Below, in pieces: positions 41,403-51,563 of a stretch of DNA of 64,000 nt. Position numbers and translations under genes: made by a program. Source of the DNA: Falsirhodobacter sp. 20TX0035 (GTDB taxonomy: Bacteria; Pseudomonadota; Alphaproteobacteria; Rhodobacterales; Rhodobacteraceae); assembly GCF_028307215.1 (NCBI RefSeq), contig NZ_JAQMHV010000004.1, forward strand, positions 62,001 to 126,000. Reading direction: 5' to 3'. The notes below the pieces were generated by a model. The model saw only the letters and a list, made by a program, of their open reading frames with translations. It ran no database searches and had not been told where the DNA came from. Each line of letters starts with the position of its first letter. Positions within the stretch are counted from its first letter, which is position 1.

Positions 41403-41478
41403 AAAAAAAGACGCCGGCACAAGGGCCGGCGTTCAGGTGAGGCAGGTTTCATACAGGCAAGAAACCTATCGAGCAGTG
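41403..41478 (-). ncRNA. Predicted trans-acting small RNA (about 75 nt)
   Basis: On the minus strand: promoter TTGGCC (41512-41507), 17-base spacer, TATAAA (41489-41484), predicted start about 41478. The RNA would hold a 7-base hairpin (41467-41461 with 41450-41444, 10-base loop), an unpaired GCCTCACCTGA linker, and an 8-base GC stem (41432-41425 with 41418-41411) followed by seven U. No reading frame of note lies inside. The CCUCACCU linker could pair with purine-rich ribosome-binding sites. No Rfam family was recognised. Confidence 0.75.
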
Positions 41479-41483
41479 AGGTC

Positions 41484-41512
41484 TTTATACCCCCCTGCAC
41501 TCACTTGGCCAA
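41484..41512 (-). promoter_or_regulatory. Sigma-70 type promoter of the predicted small RNA
   Basis: TTGGCC, 17 bases, TATAAA on the minus strand, facing the hairpin/terminator unit. The -10 matches five of six and the -35 four of six consensus positions, better than most sites in this window. The TTGGCCAA palindrome at the -35 is also readable toward the YejA-like gene. Confidence 0.6.
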
Positions 41513-41586
41513 GTTAAAAGTTTGAAATGGCACAACCAGCACCTAAGGTGGCGGCCATCCGCAAACGCTGATCGGGCAGACGGGGC

Positions 41587-43389
41587 ATGAAACAACAGTT
41601 TGTTAAGGTTTTGCTGCTAGCGGCCCTCGCTTTTCTGCCGACACAGGTTGTGGCCGAAAAGTCACATGGCATTGCGATGTATGGTAAACCCGCACTGCCC
41701 GCCGACTTTTCTCATCTGCCCTACGCTGACCCCGAGGCCCCCAAGGGCGGCACGATGGTCATGGGGGAATCGGGCGGGTTCGATTCGCTCAACCCCTATA
41801 TCCTGAAGGGCCGTGCGCCATTTTCCTTGGGGGCGTGGACGGTGGAGACGTTGATGGCCCGTTCCATCGACGAGCCGTTCACGCTCTACGGCCTCTTGGC
41901 CGAGAGCGTCGAGACCGACCCGGAGCGCACATGGGTGGAGTTCACCTTGCGGCCCGAAGCGCGGTTTTCGGATGGCAATCCGGTCACAGTGGATGACGTG
42001 ATCTGGTCCTTCCAGACGCTCGCCGAAAAGGGTCAGCCGCGGTACATCGGAGCGTGGCACAAGGTGCAGTCGGCGGTGCAGACGGGCCCCCGATCGGTGC
42101 GTTTCACCTTCACCGAACCGGACCGCGAGATGCCGCTGATCCTGGGTCTGCGCCCGGTTCTGGAAAAGGCGCAGTATGTCGGCAAGGACTTTGCCGAATC
42201 GTCCGACGCGCCAATCGGTTCGGGGCCGTATGTCGTGGAAAGCTTCAGCCCCAACCGCTTTGTCGCCTACAGCCGGAACCCCGACTGGTGGGGCAAGGAC
42301 CTGCCCTTCAACCGCGGTCTTTACAACTTCGACCGGCTGCGGACGGAATTTTATGCCGACACTGGCGTCGTGTTCGAGACGTTCAAGGCGGGCGGCCTGT
42401 CGATCTGGCGCGAGCCGAACCCCGCGCGCTGGCTGACGAACTTCAACTTCCCCGCGGTCCTCTCCGGCGACGTGGTGCTGGAGGAGATCCCCCATCGCCG
42501 CCCTTCGGGGATGAACGGGCTGGTGATGAACACGCGCGGGCCGATCTTCGACAACCTGCATGTGCGCGAGGCGATGATCCTCGCCTTCGACTTCGACAAG
42601 ATCAACCGCATCGTCACCGGCGGGGTGGAGCCGCGGATTGGCAGCTATTTCGACAACTCCGAACTGGGGATGGAACATGGCCCCGCCCCCGGCCCCGTCG
42701 CGAACCTGCTGGCCCCTTATGCCGACAGCATTCCGCCCGATGCGCTGGACGCCTATGCCCTGCCCGCTTCCGGAACGCCCCGCCGCGACCGGCTGCGCCG
42801 CGCGATGGACCTGCTGAACCAAGCGGGCTGGCAGGTGGAGAACGGCACCCTGATGCGCGGCGGCCAGCCCTTCCGGTTCGAGATCCTTTTGCCACAGGGC
42901 GCCGGGGAAACCGCGACCGTGGCCGACATCTACGTCCAGTCGCTGCGCAGCCTTGGCATTCAGGCCCGCGTCACCACGGCCGATCCGGCGCAATACAACG
43001 AACGCGTGACGAATTTCGACTTCGACATGACCAGCCTCCTGCGCAGCTTCTCGCTCTCGCCAGGGAACGAGCAGATGCTGTATTGGGGGTCGGCTGGGGC
43101 AATGCAGCCCGGATCGCGCAACCTGATGGGGGCGGATTCGCCCGCCATCGACGCAATGGTGACGGCGCTGGTTCGGTCGGAAACACCGGGGGATTTCCGC
43201 AACGCCACCCGCGCGCTGGACCGCCTGCTGATGACCGGGCGCTACGTCATCCCGTTCTGGTACGCCAAGGTGTCGCGCGTCGCCTATCGCCGCGGCTTCC
43301 ATCATCCGGCTCGCCTGCCTCTTTACGGCGACTGGCCCGGCTTCCAGCCGGACGCGTGGTGGTGGGATGACGGAACCGCGTCGCACTGA
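41587..43389 (+). CDS. Extracellular solute-binding protein family 5 (YejA-like), orphan
   Basis: A 600-residue periplasmic protein with a Sec signal (KVLLLAALAFLPTQVVAE). Near the N-terminus it reads HGIAMYGKPALPADFSHLPY and APKGGTMVMGESGGFDSLNPY, the pattern of the YejA/microcin C-type oligopeptide subgroup. GSGPYVVESFSPNRFVAYSRNPDWWG is the family 5 hinge. As for the earlier binding protein, no permease gene adjoins it. The gene lies downstream of a 242-base gap holding the small RNA. Confidence 0.9.
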   Translation: MKQQFVKVLLLAALAFLPTQVVAEKSHGIAMYGKPALPADFSHLPYADPEAPKGGTMVMGESGGFDSLNPYILKGRAPFSLGAWTVETLMARSIDEPFTLYGLLAESVETDPERTWVEFTLRPEARFSDGNPVTVDDVIWSFQTLAEKGQPRYIGAWHKVQSAVQTGPRSVRFTFTEPDREMPLILGLRPVLEKAQYVGKDFAESSDAPIGSGPYVVESFSPNRFVAYSRNPDWWGKDLPFNRGLYNFDRLRTEFYADTGVVFETFKAGGLSIWREPNPARWLTNFNFPAVLSGDVVLEEIPHRRPSGMNGLVMNTRGPIFDNLHVREAMILAFDFDKINRIVTGGVEPRIGSYFDNSELGMEHGPAPGPVANLLAPYADSIPPDALDAYALPASGTPRRDRLRRAMDLLNQAGWQVENGTLMRGGQPFRFEILLPQGAGETATVADIYVQSLRSLGIQARVTTADPAQYNERVTNFDFDMTSLLRSFSLSPGNEQMLYWGSAGAMQPGSRNLMGADSPAIDAMVTALVRSETPGDFRNATRALDRLLMTGRYVIPFWYAKVSRVAYRRGFHHPARLPLYGDWPGFQPDAWWWDDGTASH

Positions 43390-43429
43390 CGGCGTTTTCC
43401 ACCGGATCGCAGAACGGAAGGAATGTCGG

Positions 43430-43774
43430 ATGCGCTGGCGCACTGTGGAACAGAACTGGGAAGCCTTTCATGAATCGCTTCTGGACACTTGGCCGGCGCT
43501 GACCGAGGACGACCTGATCGACGTCGAGGGCGACCGCCAGACCTTTCAGGACCGCCTTGTCGAACTGACGGGCGAGGAGCCGGACGACGTGGCCCAGCAG
43601 ATCGAGGAATGGCTGGAAGGCGCTGTCCCATCGGACGTGCACATGGACGAACAGCACGACAACGAATCCATCCGCGACAGCGAGCTCTACGTATCTCCGG
43701 GCGAGGACGCGTCGGACGACGACCGCAAGTTCGGCGATGACAACGTGACGGACGATCCGGTCCGCGGCGGCTGA
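43430..43774 (+). CDS. Small acidic CsbD-like protein
   Basis: A 114-residue protein: the first 65 residues (RWRTVEQNWEAFHESLLDTWPALTEDDL then VEGDRQTFQDRLVELTGEE) resemble the CsbD/YjbJ stress-protein repeat, where W-N-W and LTxDDL-EGDRxxL are typical. The tail is strongly acidic and lacks hydrophobic parts. The start ATG 43430 has GGAAGGA 7 bases upstream; the longer reading overlaps the YejA-like end. Function unknown; CsbD family members rise under general stress. Confidence 0.7.
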   Translation: MRWRTVEQNWEAFHESLLDTWPALTEDDLIDVEGDRQTFQDRLVELTGEEPDDVAQQIEEWLEGAVPSDVHMDEQHDNESIRDSELYVSPGEDASDDDRKFGDDNVTDDPVRGG

Positions 43775-43884
43775 CGTCGTCAAAAATTCATGGCGGGCCT
43801 CTGGCCAATCGGCGGGACGCGGCGCATAAAGGTGTCGCGTCCGTGTCATTTTCGACGGGACGTGCTTCCACATCAGGAACCCCC

Positions 43885-44538
43885 ATGACTCCGGCAACCA
43901 TCCCGCTGGACGTGTTTTCCGATCCGGTCTGCCCGTGGTGCTTCATCGGCAAGACTTTTCTGGATCGCGCCTTGGAAAGCCGTCCGCTTCACCCCTTCCG
44001 CGTGGATTGGCATCCCTTCCGCTTGAACACCGACCTGCCGCCCGAAGGAGTGGAACGCGCCCCTTATCTTGAGGCGAAGTTCGGCGACCGCCGCAGCGTC
44101 GCCGAGGCGATGGCCCGCATCCAGGAGGTGGCCGACAAGGCCGGCGTCCGGATGGATCTCGGCCGCGCCAACCGCATCCCCGACACGCTGGACGCCCATC
44201 GGCTGATCCACTGGGCGGGGATCGAAGGCGCGCAGAACCGTGTCGTCGACGCCCTGTTCCGCGCCTATTTCCAGGACGGCGCCGATATAGGTCAGGCGAG
44301 CGTTCTATCCGACATCGCCGCCGCCTGCGGGATGGACGGCGCGCTGGTGGGGCGGCTTCTGTCCACCGACGCCGACCGGGACGACCTGATGGCCCGCGAT
44401 CTGGACGCCCGGGAAAAGGGCGTCACGGCCGTGCCGACCTTCCTGGTCGACCGCCAGTTCGTTCTGGCGGGCGCGCAGTCCACGGACACGTGGCAGCAGA
44501 TCATCGACGACATCCTCAGACAATTGGAAACGACATGA
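43885..44538 (+). CDS. DsbA-family oxidoreductase (FrnE-like)
   Basis: A 217-residue thioredoxin-fold protein with CPWC at residues 16-19 and a helical insert, ending in GVTAVPTFLVDRQFVLAGAQS (cis-proline loop VPTF). No signal peptide is seen, so it is cytoplasmic, as for FrnE disulfide isomerases. The start ATG 43885 follows AGGAA. Its stop overlaps the ATG of the transporter (ATGA), suggesting co-expression. Confidence 0.93.
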   Translation: MTPATIPLDVFSDPVCPWCFIGKTFLDRALESRPLHPFRVDWHPFRLNTDLPPEGVERAPYLEAKFGDRRSVAEAMARIQEVADKAGVRMDLGRANRIPDTLDAHRLIHWAGIEGAQNRVVDALFRAYFQDGADIGQASVLSDIAAACGMDGALVGRLLSTDADRDDLMARDLDAREKGVTAVPTFLVDRQFVLAGAQSTDTWQQIIDDILRQLETT

Positions 44539-45737
44539 GCCGCGTTCGCTCCACCGGGCCCCTTGAATTCATCGCGCTGATCGCGGCGATGATGGCCACG
44601 ATCGCCTTCTCCATCGACTCCATGCTGCCCGCCTTCCCCATCATGACCGAGGCGCTGACGCCGGACGCCCCGAACCACGTCCAGCTGATCGTGACGATGT
44701 TCGTGCTGGGCATGGGCTTTGGCACGCTGATCGTGGGGCCGCTGTCGGACGCCTTCGGCCGCATTCCCGTGATGGCGGCCTGCGGGGGCGTCTACTGCCT
44801 TGGCGCGCTGATCTGCTGGCAGGCCCAGTCGCTGGAATGGATGCTGGTGGGCCGGGTCATCCAAGGCCTGGGCGCCGCCGGGCCGCGGGTGGTGTCCATC
44901 GCGATGGTGCGCGACCTGCATGTCGGGCGCGAGATGGCGCGCGTCGTCAGCTTCATCATGATGGTCTTCACCCTGGTGCCAGCGGTGGCCCCCATGGTCG
45001 GCAGCGGCATCATCGCGCTGTTCGACTGGCGCGCCCTGTTCATCGCCTTCGTGATCTTCGCCATCCTGTCGGGCGGCTGGATGTATCTGCGCCAGCCCGA
45101 AACGCTTCCTGTCGAACGCCGCCGCCCCCTGCGCGTCGGGACCCTGACAAAGGGGATGAGAGAGATCCTGAGCAACCGCCTCGTCCTCACCTCGGTGATC
45201 GTGCAGGGATTTATCGTGGGCTGCATGTTCGCCACGATCTCCTCGATCCAGCCGATCTTCGAAACGCGGTTCGACGCGGCCGACACCTTCCCGATGTGGT
45301 TCGCCGCGATCGCGCTGGTGGCGGGCGTATCCAGCTTCGTGAACGCGCGGCTGGTGATGACGGTGGGGATGCGGACGCTGATCACCACGGTGATCGGCGC
45401 GCAGGTCGTGTTTTCCACCCTGATGGCGGTGCTGAACGGCACCGGCCTCATGCCCGAGGCGCTGGCCTTCCCGGCCCAGATCCTGTGGACGATGACGATG
45501 TTCGGGATGCTCGGCCTCAGCATGGGGAACCTGAACGCGCTGGCGCTGGAACCGCTGGGCCATCTGGCGGGGCTTGGTGCGTCGGTGATCGGCTGTTTGT
45601 CCACCGTCATGGGCGTCGCGTTGGCCACGCCGGTCGGTCAGGCGTTCGACGGCACCAACGTGCCGCTGGCCACCGGCATTGCGATCTACTCCTCCGCGTC
45701 GCTTCTTCTGATGCTGAGCTTGCCGAAGCGTCACTGA
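44535..45737 (+). CDS. Bcr/CflA-family drug efflux transporter (MFS)
   Basis: A 400-residue protein with about 12 hydrophobic segments. The second-loop MFS motif reads GPLSDAFGRIPVM, and LVGRVIQGLGAAGPRVVSIAMVRD is the Bcr/CflA signature. These pumps use the proton gradient to expel drugs or small metabolites. Its TGA lies seven bases inside the mfd stop region on the other strand. Confidence 0.93.
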   Translation: MSRVRSTGPLEFIALIAAMMATIAFSIDSMLPAFPIMTEALTPDAPNHVQLIVTMFVLGMGFGTLIVGPLSDAFGRIPVMAACGGVYCLGALICWQAQSLEWMLVGRVIQGLGAAGPRVVSIAMVRDLHVGREMARVVSFIMMVFTLVPAVAPMVGSGIIALFDWRALFIAFVIFAILSGGWMYLRQPETLPVERRRPLRVGTLTKGMREILSNRLVLTSVIVQGFIVGCMFATISSIQPIFETRFDAADTFPMWFAAIALVAGVSSFVNARLVMTVGMRTLITTVIGAQVVFSTLMAVLNGTGLMPEALAFPAQILWTMTMFGMLGLSMGNLNALALEPLGHLAGLGASVIGCLSTVMGVALATPVGQAFDGTNVPLATGIAIYSSASLLLMLSLPKRH

Positions 45738-48700
45738 CGCTTCGGTTTCACCACCTTCTCGGCCAGATCCCGGGCAAGGCCAAAGGCGCCCCGGATCCGG
45801 TCGCCCTCGGTCTTCCACTCGGCGGCCACGGCGATCTTGTTGCCCACGACCTTCGCTTCCGGCTGCGCCTTCACGAAGTCTACAAGGCCCGCCGGGTTGG
45901 CGAACTTGTCGTTGTGGAACTGGATCGTCGCCCCGCGCGGCCCGGCATCCAGACGGGAAATCCCGGCCCGCTTGCACATCGCCTTGATCCGCACGACGAG
46001 CATCAGCGTGTTCACCTCACGCGGCAGTTCCCCGAACCGGTCGATCAGCTCGGCCGCGAAGCCCTCCATCTCCACCTTCGTCGTCAGGCCGGACAGGCGA
46101 CGATAAAGGCCAAGGCGGATGTCAAGGTCGGGGATGTAGTCCTCGGGGATCAGCACCGGAACGCCGATGTTGATCTGCGGCGCCCACTGGTCGTCCATCT
46201 CGGTCAATCCGCCGATCTCGCCCGAACGGATCTTCTGGATCGTCTCCTCCAGCATGTTCTGGTACAGCTCGTAGCCGACCTCCTTGATGTGGCCCGACTG
46301 CTCGTCGCCCAGAAGGTTGCCCGCCCCGCGCAGGTCCAGATCGTGCGAAGCGAGGTTGAAGCCCGCGCCGAGGTTGTCGAGGCTGCCGAGAAGCCGCAGC
46401 CGTTTCTGCGCCTGCGGCGTCAGCGGGCTGCGCGGCTTTGTCATCAGGTAGCAATAGGCCCGCGTCTTTGACCGGCCCACCCGCCCGCGGATCTGATACA
46501 ACTGCGACAGGCCGAACATGTCCGCGCGGTGCACGATCATCGTGTTGGCCGTGGGGATGTCCAGACCGGACTCCACAATCGTGGTGGCCAGCAGCACATC
46601 GTACTTGCCGTCGTAGAAGTTGTTCATCCGCTCGTCCAGGTCGCCGGCGGCCAGCTGGCCGTTCGCGACGATAAAGGTGACCTCGGGCACATGCTCGCGC
46701 AGGAACTCCTCGATCTCCGGCAGGTCGGAGATGCGGGGCACGACGAAGAAGCTCTGCCCCCCGCGATAGCGTTCGCGCAGCAGCGCCTCGCGCACCGTCA
46801 CGGTATCGAATTCGGACACGTAGGTGCGGATGGCCAGACGGTCCACCGGCGGGGTCGCGATGATCGACAGGTCGCGCACCCCTGTCAGCGACAGTTGCAG
46901 CGTGCGCGGGATCGGGGTCGCGGTCAGCGTCAGGACGTGCACCTCGGACCGCATCTCCTTCAGCCGCTCCTTGTGGGACACGCCGAAATGCTGCTCCTCG
47001 TCAATGACCAGAAGGCCGAGGTTCTTGATCCGCACCCCCTTGGCCAGAAGCGCGTGGGTGCCGATGCAGATGTCCACCGTGCCGTCGGCCAGCCCCACAC
47101 GCGTTTCCGACGCCTCCTTCGCAGGGACAAAACGGGACAGCTGGCGCACCTTGAACGGGAAACCGCGGAAGCGTTCGGCAAAGCTGCGGAAGTGCTGGCG
47201 GGCCAGCAGCGTCGTCGGGCAGATCACCGCGACCTGCATCCCGGCCATGGCGGCGACAAAGGCCGCGCGCATCGCGACCTCGGTCTTGCCGAAGCCCACG
47301 TCGCCCACCACCAGCCGGTCCATCGGGCGGCCCGCCTCAAGATCCGACACCACGTCGGCAATGGCCGCCAGCTGGTCGTCGGTTTCCTGATACGGGAAGC
47401 GGGCCGAAAAGGCTTCCCACATCTGATGCGGGGCTTCCAGGATCGGGGCGTGGCGGAGGTGGCGTTCGGCCGCGATCCGCATCAGGCGGTCCGCGATCTC
47501 GCGGATGCGTTCCTTCAGGCGAGCTTTCTTCGCCTGCCACGCGCCGCCGCCCAGCTTGTCCAGAAGGCCTTCCTCATGCCCGTAGCGGGACAGAAGCTCG
47601 ATGTTCTCCACCGGCAGGTAAAGCTTCGCATCCTCGGCATAGACGAGGTGGAGGTAGTCGTGCGGCGGGCCCGGCTGATTGCGCGGCGGCTGGGGCACGC
47701 GCAGCGTCTCCAGCCCCATGTAGCGGCCGACGCCGTGTTCCACATGCACCACCAGATCGCCCGGCGACAGGGTGTCCACCTCGCGCAGGAAGTTGTCGGC
47801 TTTCCGCTTCTTGCGCGGCTTGCCAACCAGCCGGTCGCCCAACACGTCCTGTTCCGAGAGGACGGCAAGACCCGGGGCCACGAAGCCCGCCTCCAGCGGC
47901 CAGACCATCAGGAAAAGGCCACCCTTTCCCTCCTTCACCTGCCGGAAATCCGTTATGTTGGCGGCGGTTGCGTCCTGATCTTCTAGCAACCCCTTCAGTC
48001 GTTCGCGCGCGCCTTCCGACCAGCTGGCGACCACCACCTGATGGTCCTTGCGCAGGGTCTCGATGTGATCGGCTAGGGCCGCGAACAGGCTGATGTTTTC
48101 CTGTTGCCGTTCCGGCGCGAAGGTGCGGCCAATACGCCCGCCTGCGTCCAGAACGCCCGGCCCCGGGGCCTGCGCCAGCGGCGACAGCTGCACCACGCGG
48201 TGGGTGGACAGCGCCCCCTCCCACGCCGCGTCGTCCAGATAGAGGGCGTCCGGCGCGACGGGCTTGTAGACGGTGTCGACGCGGTTCTTCTGGTTCAGCG
48301 CCTCGCGACGCGCATCATACTGGTCGGCGATGCCTTCCCAGCGGGACAGGCGCGCGGCGGTGATCTGGTCGTCCAGCATCACGGCCGCCGTGGGGATGTA
48401 GTCGAACAGCGTTTCCAGCCGGTCGTGGAAGAAGGGCAGCCAATGCTCCATCCCCTGATGCTTGCGGCCTGCGCTGACCGCCTCGTACAGAGGGTCGTTG
48501 GCACCGCCCGCCCCGAACTCCACCCGGTAGTTCTGGCGGAAGCGGGTGATCGCGCTTTCGTCCAGCATCACCTCGGACACGGGGGCCAGATCCAGCACCG
48601 ACAGCTTTTCCGTCGACCGCTGGGTTTCGGGGTCGAAATGCCGCAAACCGTCCAGCGTGTCGCCGAACAGGTCCAGCCGCACCGGTTCGCTTTCCGGCGG

Positions 48701-49186
48701 ATAGATGTCGATGATGCCGCCGCGAATTGCGAAGTCGCCCGGTTCCGCCACCGTGGTCACGGGGGAATAGCCCATGCGGCCGAGATATTCGCGCAAACGC
48801 GCCTCGTTGATCCGGTCCCCCACACGGGCCGAGAAGCTGGCCCCGACCAGCGTCGCGCGCGTCGGCACCTTCTGGGTGGCGGCGTTCAGCGTGGTCAGCA
48901 GCACGAACGTCCCCGGCAGCCCCTGCGCCAGCGCCGCCAGCGTGGCCATCCGCCGCGCGGCGATCAGCGGGTTCGGCGACACGCGGTCATAGGGCAGGCA
49001 ATCCCAGGCCGGAAACTCCAGCACCGGCAGATCCGGGGCCAGGACGGACAGCGCGGTCCGCATCGCCTCCAGCCGCTTGTCGTCGCGCGCCACGTGGATG
49101 ACGGGCACCCCGCGCGTCGCCTCCTTTGCCAGAAGGCGGGCGTCGAAACCTTCGGGCGCTCCGCCCAGGATGATACGGTCCGCCAT
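45731..49186 (-). CDS. mfd: Transcription-repair coupling factor Mfd
   Basis: An 1151-residue translocase that removes stalled RNA polymerase and recruits UvrA. Order: UvrB-homology N-terminal part (VLEFPAWDCLPYDRVSPNP), RNA polymerase-interaction domain (LSPGDLVVHVEHGVGRYMGLE), helicase lobes with VVGDVGFGKTEVAMRAAF, VIDEEQHFGVSHKERL, LTATPIPRTLQLSL, and QIRGRVGRSKTRAYCYL. The C-terminal D7 domain (PDLDIRLGLYRRLSGL) is present. Full length for the family. Confidence 0.97.
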   Translation of the reverse strand: MADRIILGGAPEGFDARLLAKEATRGVPVIHVARDDKRLEAMRTALSVLAPDLPVLEFPAWDCLPYDRVSPNPLIAARRMATLAALAQGLPGTFVLLTTLNAATQKVPTRATLVGASFSARVGDRINEARLREYLGRMGYSPVTTVAEPGDFAIRGGIIDIYPPESEPVRLDLFGDTLDGLRHFDPETQRSTEKLSVLDLAPVSEVMLDESAITRFRQNYRVEFGAGGANDPLYEAVSAGRKHQGMEHWLPFFHDRLETLFDYIPTAAVMLDDQITAARLSRWEGIADQYDARREALNQKNRVDTVYKPVAPDALYLDDAAWEGALSTHRVVQLSPLAQAPGPGVLDAGGRIGRTFAPERQQENISLFAALADHIETLRKDHQVVVASWSEGARERLKGLLEDQDATAANITDFRQVKEGKGGLFLMVWPLEAGFVAPGLAVLSEQDVLGDRLVGKPRKKRKADNFLREVDTLSPGDLVVHVEHGVGRYMGLETLRVPQPPRNQPGPPHDYLHLVYAEDAKLYLPVENIELLSRYGHEEGLLDKLGGGAWQAKKARLKERIREIADRLMRIAAERHLRHAPILEAPHQMWEAFSARFPYQETDDQLAAIADVVSDLEAGRPMDRLVVGDVGFGKTEVAMRAAFVAAMAGMQVAVICPTTLLARQHFRSFAERFRGFPFKVRQLSRFVPAKEASETRVGLADGTVDICIGTHALLAKGVRIKNLGLLVIDEEQHFGVSHKERLKEMRSEVHVLTLTATPIPRTLQLSLTGVRDLSIIATPPVDRLAIRTYVSEFDTVTVREALLRERYRGGQSFFVVPRISDLPEIEEFLREHVPEVTFIVANGQLAAGDLDERMNNFYDGKYDVLLATTIVESGLDIPTANTMIVHRADMFGLSQLYQIRGRVGRSKTRAYCYLMTKPRSPLTPQAQKRLRLLGSLDNLGAGFNLASHDLDLRGAGNLLGDEQSGHIKEVGYELYQNMLEETIQKIRSGEIGGLTEMDDQWAPQINIGVPVLIPEDYIPDLDIRLGLYRRLSGLTTKVEMEGFAAELIDRFGELPREVNTLMLVVRIKAMCKRAGISRLDAGPRGATIQFHNDKFANPAGLVDFVKAQPEAKVVGNKIAVAAEWKTEGDRIRGAFGLARDLAEKVVKPKRQ

Positions 49187-49195
49187 GGTCTTCCC

Positions 49196-50837
<1,642 letters not shown>

Positions 50838-50912
50838 CCGGCGGTGACAGGACCGGTCCGATGGGCTAGGCTCCGGCCAATTCCCGCAAAGGGTTACGAG
50901 AGAGGACAGGAT

Positions 50913-51458
50913 ATGGATCGTCGTGCGATGCTGGTCGGACTGGGCGCCACCATGGGTCTGGCGGCCTGTGCCAACGGTGTGAACAGCACCGGAGGTTCCA
51001 CCATCGACGCGCGGGTCGACGTGGCGCGGGACTACCTTTACCAGCAGTATCCCGGCACCCGTGATCTGGCGGACCGTTCGGCGGGCGTCCTGTTCATGCC
51101 GCTGATCACCGAAGCGGGCTTCGGCGTCGGTGGCGCCTACGGGCGCGGGGCGCTGCGGATCAACGGGGCGACGGTGGATTATTATTCGGCGGCCAAGGCC
51201 TCGGTGGGGTTCCAGATCGGGGCGCAGCAATACGCCCATGCGCTGTTCTTCATGACGCCGGACGCGCTGGCGCAGTTCCGCACCTCCTCGGGCTGGGTGG
51301 CGGGCGCGGATGTGCGCTATGCCGTGCCGGATCAGGGCGCGAGCCTTGGCAAGGACACGACCGAGATCACGCCCGTGGTGGCGCTGGTCTATGGCCAGTC
51401 CGGCCTGATCGCCGGGGCCACCGTGGCCGGCACCAAGTACACCCGCATCATCCCCTAA
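50913..51458 (+). CDS. YSC84-type lipid-binding lipoprotein
   Basis: A 181-residue lipoprotein with an RRAM-containing signal and lipobox LAAC near residues 15-18. The SYLF/YSC84-like fold is seen in AGVLFMPLITEAGFGVGGAYGRGALRI and YYSAAKASVGFQIGAQQYAHALFFM. Family members bind phospholipid; the bacterial role is not settled. Start ATG 50913 behind AGGACAGG. Probably a separate unit. Confidence 0.85.
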   Translation: MDRRAMLVGLGATMGLAACANGVNSTGGSTIDARVDVARDYLYQQYPGTRDLADRSAGVLFMPLITEAGFGVGGAYGRGALRINGATVDYYSAAKASVGFQIGAQQYAHALFFMTPDALAQFRTSSGWVAGADVRYAVPDQGASLGKDTTEITPVVALVYGQSGLIAGATVAGTKYTRIIP

Positions 51459-51563
51459 GACCGCGCGCACGGCCGATCACCTTCTCTCGCCCGTGCGGAC
51501 GCGTCGGTTGCGACGCGACGGCGGATGGACTACCAAGCAGCCTCCTCCATTCGCGAGAGTTCG

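Noticed and set aside
41662-43443. A 593-codon minus-strand frame
   Set aside because: Antisense of the YejA-like gene, composition typical of a shadow.
43790-43888. A 32-residue frame ending on the start of the DsbA-family gene (ATGA overlap)
   Set aside because: No ribosome-binding site and an arginine/proline-rich random-looking peptide. A leader-peptide role is possible but unsupported.
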